Shown here: piece by piece, positions 57,720 through 64,000 of the stretch
How positions within the stretch are numbered: the first letter of the stretch is position 1
Layout: every line of letters starts with the position of its first letter
Assembly: GCA_005406025.1 (NCBI GenBank)
Contig: BGZK01001230.1
Location: 1-64,000, forward strand
Source of the DNA: Eumeta japonica
Taxonomy: Eukaryota; Arthropoda; Insecta; Lepidoptera; Psychidae
DNA: 64,000 nucleotides
Direction of reading: 5' to 3'
Position numbers and translations under genes: made by a program
The notes under the pieces: generated by a model
The model's database searches: none
Told to the model about the DNA's origin: nothing
Seen by the model: the letters and a program-made list of their open reading frames with translations, nothing else

Positions 57720-58980
57720 ATAGGAAATAGTTTACATATATATATGTGTATGCATGTATTGAGAACGGACTATAAGCAGGTAATAAATAATTTATTTACC
57801 TCTTTGCCTCATAAAGAATAAAACGATATAAATATTATAGATTGTCTGAAAATATAATAATAGTAAATGTGTAATAGTTTTTAAAACATCTGTATGATTT
57901 GAAACAAAAAATGTGGGGACGTGAAAAATCGGTAAGCAGATTTGATATCTCTCCAAGGTAAATAAATAAACAGAGATTGTTTTCCAGGCTATGTTGCCGC
58001 TTCGTTTATACAACGCGTCCTATTTTCGTCTAAGTCGTACGATCGGTAAAGCCTAAAGCGGCAACATCAGGTTAAATAATGTTGTGATTGCGGACATCTC
58101 TTTCACACCTACATAATTATTATGCTGTTACATCAGTTATTTCTTTCACTCCTTTTTTGCAAATACCTCGAAGAAATATTTTTTCTATAATTATTATGTG
58201 ACAGCTTTCAATTTTGACAAATAAACGATAATATCCAGTAGCATATATGTGTTAATAAACGCAATAAATTCAGTTTTGTGTGCACTCACACGAACGTAAA
58301 CACTGCTTTATTTTTTCCATGAATTTTAAAATTAAATATAACAATAAATAAGTGATTATTATTTCTCCGAAATCACGTAACGAAATTCACATTTTTTGAA
58401 CATTTTTTTTAATGTTAGTTGTGGATTTATTTCTACTATAGAATCAAAATGCACGACGAAATAAATTTGTATGAAATCGACGTGTTGCGTTTGCCCTTAA
58501 GTAGACGTGAATCGCGACTTAGAATTGACCAACCAGAACAATTCATGGCGTGGAAACTGAAGTAAAATTTCAATATTCAAACTAATATAAATTATTGAAA
58601 TCATAAAAATTTGGACAATTCTCCCAACGATTATTGTATGAAATCTATATGTAGGAACTAAGAAAATACGAAAGGACCTATTTATTACACCTCGATTTCT
58701 GCCGACAGCCATCCACTATAGGATGAAAGACATCCGTTTGGTTATCCACGACGACCTGCCCTGGCCAACATGTTAACGAAGTTGGGTGTCCCTCCTATCT
58801 ACTTCCGATTTATAATAGTATTAAATAAAGTTTATTACGAAAAATAAATTATGCCAATTACAGAACTGGAAGAATAAGTTCTCGGTATCTATCAGTGACC
58901 CAGTTACAAAGTGAAATATAAAATGTTTTAAATTAAACTTCGTGGAAATGCAAGTAGAGCCCGTTGTGGTGACGCACGCG
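57720..58980. other. Non-coding stretch
   Basis: AT-rich sequence with short incidental frames. No signature is recognised. Confidence 0.5.
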
Positions 58981-58984
58981 TTCA

Positions 58985-59460
58985 CCGTTCATATAATTTA
59001 TAACCGGTCAAGTGTGGGTTGAACTTGCACACGAAGACTTCCGTACCACCATACATACAATATTTAACATTGCATGTTTATAAAAAAACTGTTTAGTAAA
59101 AAATGGGTGTGATAAAAAAATGTATTACTTAAAAGTCTGCATTACAGTCATACTAGTTAAACTTTTGCACGTGTTACCATTATTAAGATCGACCAAACAA
59201 AAAAGGGTAAAAATAACACGTTCTTTGTATGGGGACCCCTTTGATTTTTAACTTATTTTATTTGAATTATTTGTAGTTATAGTAACCGTAGCAATATACA
59301 CTGTGAAAATTTTAAATATTTAAGTATTTTATGTATTATGGTTTAACAGATACAAGCCTGTATTAGACGGATTTACAGACGGAATGTGGGACAGGCAGCA
59401 GAACCTTGGTGATGCGGTACCGTTGGCACCTTTTGAGTGCGAAACCTTAAAAATGAATGA
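58985..59460 (+). repeat. Dispersed family A, longest copy
   Basis: It begins AACCGGTCAAGTGTGGGTTG and CACACGAAGACTTCCGTACC, passes through CACGTTCTTTGTATGGGGAC and TTGTAGTTATAGTAACCG, and ends with GACGGATTTACAGACGGAAT, GTACCGTTGGCACC and GCGAAACCTTA. Its parts match the split and tandem pieces at 25996-26290 and 31927-32035 and, inverted, 5205-5570. It gives the best view of the family's full order. It is non-coding. Confidence 0.65.
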
Positions 59461-62020
59461 TTTATTTTATCTGTCTATAGAACAAGTATCTAATATCACA
59501 ATAAAAAAATTAATCGACACAAATGAAACAGCATATTAAATATGCCTATATGATATTTTGGAAACAAGTGTTTTTTATACTTGTTCTTACATCATTTATT
59601 TATACATACATAATGGAAAATATATTATATAAGTAAATATATACACTTTTCATGTGTATATTATTACATAATTTTTATGCCTATTTTATGGCATTTTTTT
59701 TTTATAATTGTCTTATTATATATTCATGAGAGTATTTGTATATATTTGTAGTATTCAAAGGGAAATGTTTAAACACAGATTGGACAGATTTCTGCGTTAA
59801 GGAAATACGTTTAAATTTTGAATACAAAAATAAAATATTTAGAAAAAGCGTCTACGTTTCTCGTCTACACGATTTTCTCAAAAGAAGTTCCAGGTTTCTT
59901 TATTTATCTAGCTGTAATTATTCAAAGGCTATTTTAACTCATATTTACATATGGTTAAAAAATAATTAACTCCTTATTGGGGGAACAACACAGATTTAAA
60001 ACAAAAATCTGAAAATTTATTGATAATGATTACAAATGGTGGCAGGCAGCTGCATAAATAATGTGAACTATTTACGAAATCCTATTGTATATTTTTTAAA
60101 ACATTTTGATTCTTTTAAAAAGCAAAAGTTTCGATGTCGTCTACTATGCTGACTTAGTGAATGTAAGTCAATTTCATTAATTAATGTCCGAATGACTTAA
60201 CAAAGATCTATAGATGTCAATTTGTGTAAATAATGTCGCTAGAATTAAAAAAAAAACATATCGTTTACCACTCCATCATCTTTTAATTTAGATCGCGGCG
60301 CTTGCACCATTAAGCAGTCCACTCTGGTCTAATACCGGATCGAATGTCTGTGTTCGTTCGTGTTCTCTGCGACATCGGAAAATGGTTCAATTTCATTTTA
60401 GTTGATTTGGTTAAATAATTTCAATTACTCGGTTCATTAATCAGGACTCGAATCCGGTATCATCTGCTCCGAGACAACTCCCGTAACTACCGAGTCACTA
60501 GGTGCTCACAGCGAGCTACCTCTCGCGTAATCACTGTAAATGAAATCGATTTATAATGACGATTTATGTAAGCTGTGAAGGTGGGCCATTTTATTTCATT
60601 GTCCTAGGTTAATACCTAGAGATCGAAGATAAATATTATTTAATTTCCCGTGGCACTGATAAAAATGTTTGGTTATCAAAACAGGATTGAGTTAGTATTT
60701 TGATTGAGTTTTTTAGCAAAAGCTTCTTCTCCCTTCAATTCAAAGGTAATAAATATTTGTCACTTGTAATTTTCCTTCGTAATTGTCGTAATTGTCCTCC
60801 GTAATAATACAATGTTTTGTATTTATATAAAGCATAAATTTAAACAACAAAAAAGACAACCTTAGTTTTAATTGCGTTACAAAAAATTGTAAGTGATGAC
60901 TCAAAGTTTCAAAAAATATTTGTCAATATTTGTAAATATATAATAAGTAATACTGTATTTACGGTATTAACTTAAAAATATGCATGCATTTCTTATGTCG
61001 TATGCAGCAGTTATTTACTTTATAATGTTGCAAATAAAAAAAATTCTGCTTACGTAATTTACGAAAAGTAACGGAACAATTTGAATATTTACCTTCAAAT
61101 AGACGTTCGAACTTCTTTTTTTTTTTAATCACTACATTACTGTACTACAACCAACCACGTCAGAGCACTGCGGGCGACAAACTGATTTTCCGACTGAAGT
61201 GTTAATGCAAAACAGCGACGCACCAGGAAGCGACTTCGATGTATCGCAGGAAGGGGTCAAGGTTGCTTGTGTTGCCAGTGCGTGTCGAAAAATAAGCACA
61301 ATTTTGGATACTTCGAAACTAAATGCTAATTTTCTTTTTTTTAACGAAGTTTTTTGTATATTTATCGTATGAAAATAGTCAATAAGACTACGATGCGCCC
61401 ATAGTACTCCAATGATACTACATTATTAATCTATTCTTCTGTAACAAGATGTGTCTTGTTGGAAAATGTTCATTTTGTGATTCCGTTAAATATAAGGCGA
61501 TATTTATTATTATTGATATTGAATAAGTACATTATTTTATGCATTAACGTAAAAAATAATGTAGTTAGATGTGACGCTCGAGTTAAATTGTGAAAATTCA
61601 TCATTACCATTTTTTTTACGAGATCAGTTTATAAAAAAAAAGCTTATAACTTTACAAGTAGTCGCTAATAGCGCAGCAAATATTACTGTTTTAAGACGTT
61701 CGATTTAACGTAGGACCTAGTTTTTTTTCCTGTAAACTTCGAATAAATCCTGAATCCATTGTACTCAAATACGTTGCCAGGACGTTTTTTTTGTAAGCAG
61801 CACAGACGTAAGAACTGCGATGAACAGTAACAGATTTGAATGACCGTTTAGCTTTCTTGTGTTCAAAAACAACTCAACGATGCCTGCCACTGTATACCCT
61901 CACATTTGCATTTCTCCATTTACATTCAATAACAAATAATAGAGAAATCGGTTACGGTTGTAAGTCCACTATTCAAAACGGTGATTCTAGCTCATATTCT
62001 AGCTTGTATTATATTATACT
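59461..62020. other. Non-coding region
   Basis: AT-rich with short incidental frames. A GC-richer patch at 61150-61290 has no signature. The tRNA-like stretch at 60440-60512 is listed separately. Confidence 0.5.
60440..60512 (-). repeat. tRNA-like SINE head
   Basis: On the minus strand TAGTGACTCGGTAGTTACGG resembles an A box and GGATTCGAGTCC a B box about 40 bases later, as in tRNA-derived SINEs. The acceptor stem does not pair well. The sequence to its left (60290-60380), with GCACCATTAAGCAGTCCACT, may be the body of the same element. Confidence 0.45.
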
Positions 62021-62024
62021 ATTC

Positions 62025-62070
62025 TAATACTCGCTTTCAGCCGCGGCTCCGTCTGCGTAGACGTAGAATT
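62025..62070 (+). repeat. Dispersed LINE/SINE tail signature
   Basis: CTCGCTTTCAGCCGCGGCTC followed by GTCTGCGTAGACGTAGAA is a diverged form of the signature at 2511-2560. Confidence 0.5.
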
Positions 62071-62200
62071 GATTTGTATATCTTTTATTTAGAGCGTTCT
62101 CTCTTTTAAATACACGATTCCGATTTTAATTCAATTCCAGGGCCAATTCAGAACATTCTGAACACTGATTACATCAATTATTTGTGGCGATTTCATGTAC

Positions 62201-62867
62201 CTACTGAAAATACTTTAGAGGTGTTGACGTAATAAAGTGCGATGGTGTTAAAGCCAACGGGTCTGACGGATCTGTGCTTAAAATTGTTAGTTGACGCGAA
62301 TTTAATACACATTCTATCTGAGCTGGTATTGTTAACAACTCTTCGTAGGTTAATGTTTGTGAACCTATAACGCGATATAAATGAGTTTTGAAAGTTTTAA
62401 CATATATCTCTACATGACCATTAAAATGAGGACTACGTGGAGGTAGTATTTTCCACGAGATCCTATTTTCGGTGAATTTCTTTGACATGAAAGCCTTATA
62501 ATTCGGTGAACTTAACAGATCATAAATTTCTTTAAGAATATTTTTTGCTCCAACAAACGTAGTCCCATTATCCGAGTACGTAAAGGAAACAGAATGTCGT
62601 CTTGCTAGAAAACGTTTGAAGGCTAAAATGAGTAGTTAAATAAAAGGCAATTTCTATATGAACTGCGCGTGTAACGAGACAAACAAAACTACATAAATAA
62701 CAATTTATAGAACGAATATCACGTTTTCTATATGGTGTAACGCTGATTGGACCCGCGTAACCTACGGCAGTGTGCATAAAAGCTTTAGTTTCTTGTATAC
62801 GACAAGCTGGAAGATCAGACATAATAGGAAAGGTGTTTATAGGATGTTTATAAAACAAAGATTGCAT
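62201..62867 (-). pseudogene. BEL/Pao integrase core with a substituted catalytic residue
   Basis: The minus frame 62867-62568 has PIMSDLPACRI and AVGYAGPISV, then CLVTRAVHIEI. In active relatives the second word is VDYAGPI, so the first catalytic aspartate is glycine here (GGT at about 62756). After a frame change comes SDNGTTFVGA near 62575-62545, keeping the second aspartate. The minus frame 62488-62201 has ISWKILPPRSPHFNGHVEIY, with the catalytic glutamate, RVIGSQTLTYEELLT, and IECVLNSRQL...DPLALTPSHF. Integrase inserts the retrotransposon cDNA into the genome; this one is inactive on two counts. Confidence 0.93.
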
Positions 62868-62878
62868 TTATGAATGAT

Positions 62879-63202
62879 TTAACGTACAGTAATTCTACAT
62901 GACAAAATCCAATAGCGCTGCCGTAATATAGATATGAGTGTCTGTGGGCCCGTGTGGCAATGCCTTTCGTGATGATATTTTGCGATCAAATCTATTATAT
63001 GATCTTTGAATGGTAATAAATAAGGGTGCCGGTGTTCGTAAGTTAAATTAGCATTACGCAAACGTCCATCGACGCGTAACAAATCATTATTATCGATAAA
63101 TGGACTCAATTTTTGTATCTGCGGTGAACAATTTCTATTTGATTTTAAACATTTAATGTTCTTGAAAAAATATTGAATTTGTAATACGTTTATTAATTTC
63201 AT
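62879..63202 (-). pseudogene. BEL/Pao integrase zinc-binding (H2C2) domain
   Basis: LSPFIDNNDLLRVDGRLRNA, HPYLLPFKDHIIDLIAKYHH and CHTGPQTLISILRQRYWIL are the usual LLRV.GRL..A, HP.LLP and H.H.G...L...R..YWI words. The histidines can be seen, but the cysteine pair that should follow falls at a frame change. Confidence 0.9.
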
Positions 63203-63262
63203 TTCAGCGAAGTCTATATCAGTACTAGAAATAAATTCGGAGCGTGGAAGTTTTTTGAGGAA

Positions 63263-63535
63263 TCAATAAATATATACTACACAGCGCAATAAAGCGTAAT
63301 ACAAAGAAAAGCGTTGTGAGAGGGTATACAAGAGATGAGGTTGTTTCTGCACTATTGCGTTTAAAGCGATTATTTTAGACTCGTAATTAATATTTACATT
63401 TAATTTAATATTCGTATTAATAGGCATTGGACAAGTTTTAATAGGCCAATATTCAGGTTCTAAGGAAAGCCATAAGGGTCCTTTAAACTGAACAAAATCA
63501 AATAGTTGATTATCGATTAATTGATGCGGCAACAA
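63263..63535 (-). pseudogene. BEL/Pao connector region
   Basis: LLPHQLIDNQLFDFVQFKGP followed by LWLSLEPEYWP matches the G..P..L.....W..GP.WL....WP connector between RNase H and integrase in BEL/Pao elements. The tryptophan usually found before GP is changed. Confidence 0.8.
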
Positions 63536-63765
63536 ACCACGTGAGAGACAGTCACTTGGATTTTGGCAGCCGTCAACGCGATAAAAATGATTCGATGGTA
63601 TAGCTTCTATGATTTTAGGATTTTAGTTATACGCGTAGAAACAAATGTTTTGAATTTATGTGGCGATGAATGTATCCAATGTAGAGTCACCATGGAATCA
63701 GTTAAGCTATAAATTTAATCAATATTGTGTCTAGAAGTGTAAATATCTACGACCCGCCGTATTAA

Positions 63766-63999
63766 TTAGACCATCAATAAAGCGGTGCATAATTCTAAAC
63801 GAGCTATTGAAACTGTTTTTAGAGGCGGGACTTTGGATTTTGAACAGATTAAGCGAATAGTCGGAGGTGAGTTTGAATTGAACACGCGTAAATAAATCGC
63901 AGAGCCGTATGCCTTTTCATTGGCACCCGAAAAAGCTTTAACGGTAATTTTAGAATTTTTCAGTACACCCAAATGACGCGGGAATGTCAATGTAGACAA
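63766..63999 (-). pseudogene. BEL/Pao RNase H-like region
   Basis: PRHLGVLKNSKITVKAFSGA, then EKAYGSAIYLRV and LICSKSKVPPLKTVSIARLE correspond to the FSDAS..AYG...Y.R.. and SK..V.PLK..S.PRLEL blocks that define BEL/Pao pol. The usual aspartate of F.DAS is replaced by glycine (FSGAN). The frame starts outside the window. Confidence 0.88.
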
Positions 64000-64000
64000 T

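Larger units (their letters stand above)
62190..64000 (-). mobile_element. BEL/Pao LTR retrotransposon, pol remnant cut by window edge
   Basis: On the minus strand the order is RNase H-like region, GP.WL linker, H2C2 zinc-binding domain and integrase core, all with BEL/Pao wording. The part upstream (protease, reverse transcriptase) would lie beyond 64000. No LTR is visible downstream of 62200, where a different repeat tail begins at 62025, so the 3' end appears truncated. Stops and frame changes interrupt the pol gene at about 63770, 63540, 63260, 62880 and 62570. Confidence 0.92.

Overview
This window looks like a piece of an insect chromosome, most likely from a moth or butterfly. The sequence is very AT-rich and has widely spaced coding exons with GT-AG introns. 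It is packed with decayed transposable elements of types common in Lepidoptera: piggyBac, mariner, CR1-like and Jockey LINEs, BEL/Pao and gypsy remnants, short interspersed repeats and small inverted-repeat elements. There is no prokaryotic gene organisation. The order-level assignment is an inference from repeat signatures, not from a database search.

The one host gene I can reconstruct with confidence is on the minus strand, 34578 to 25558. Four exons join in phase into a 196-residue protein with an N-terminal membrane segment and a cysteine-rich C-terminal domain. I recognise it as the homologue of SPRING (C12orf49), the Golgi membrane protein that licenses site-1 protease in the SREBP pathway. 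Its third intron, about 6.3 kb, carries an antisense CR1-like LINE (27185-31926) with an esterase-like ORF1, an endonuclease/reverse-transcriptase ORF2 and a hexanucleotide tail. The LINE appears to have landed inside an older dispersed repeat and split it.

Layout: 1-7900 is non-coding sequence with a mariner relic (2588-3655, minus) and dispersed repeats. 7943-10502 is a complete but frameshifted piggyBac element bounded by TTAA. 10507-25400 is mostly non-coding, with SINE-like, gypsy-integrase, LINE and MITE fragments and tandem repeats. 25400-34600 is the SPRING gene. 34600-45000 is AT-rich, with a striking pair of abutting perfect palindromes (38827-38925), a second MITE copy, a pre-miRNA-sized hairpin (40097-40167), a GC-rich LINE-end fragment (41595-42566) and a 127-bp tandem array. 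45400-46625 has an unidentified pair of overlapping frames next to a 120-bp tandem array that stays open as 40-residue repeats. 47400-54900 is mostly non-coding with weak coding relics. 55585-57250 is an internally deleted Jockey LINE. 57300-62000 is non-coding with dispersed repeats. 62201-64000 is a BEL/Pao pol remnant running off the window edge.

The mobile elements are mostly broken and do not act together. The only pathway statement I can support is for the SPRING homologue. I did not find a convincing new multi-gene system. The most unusual structures are the abutting palindromes, the in-frame 120-bp array, the isolated hairpins and the unidentified coding relics.
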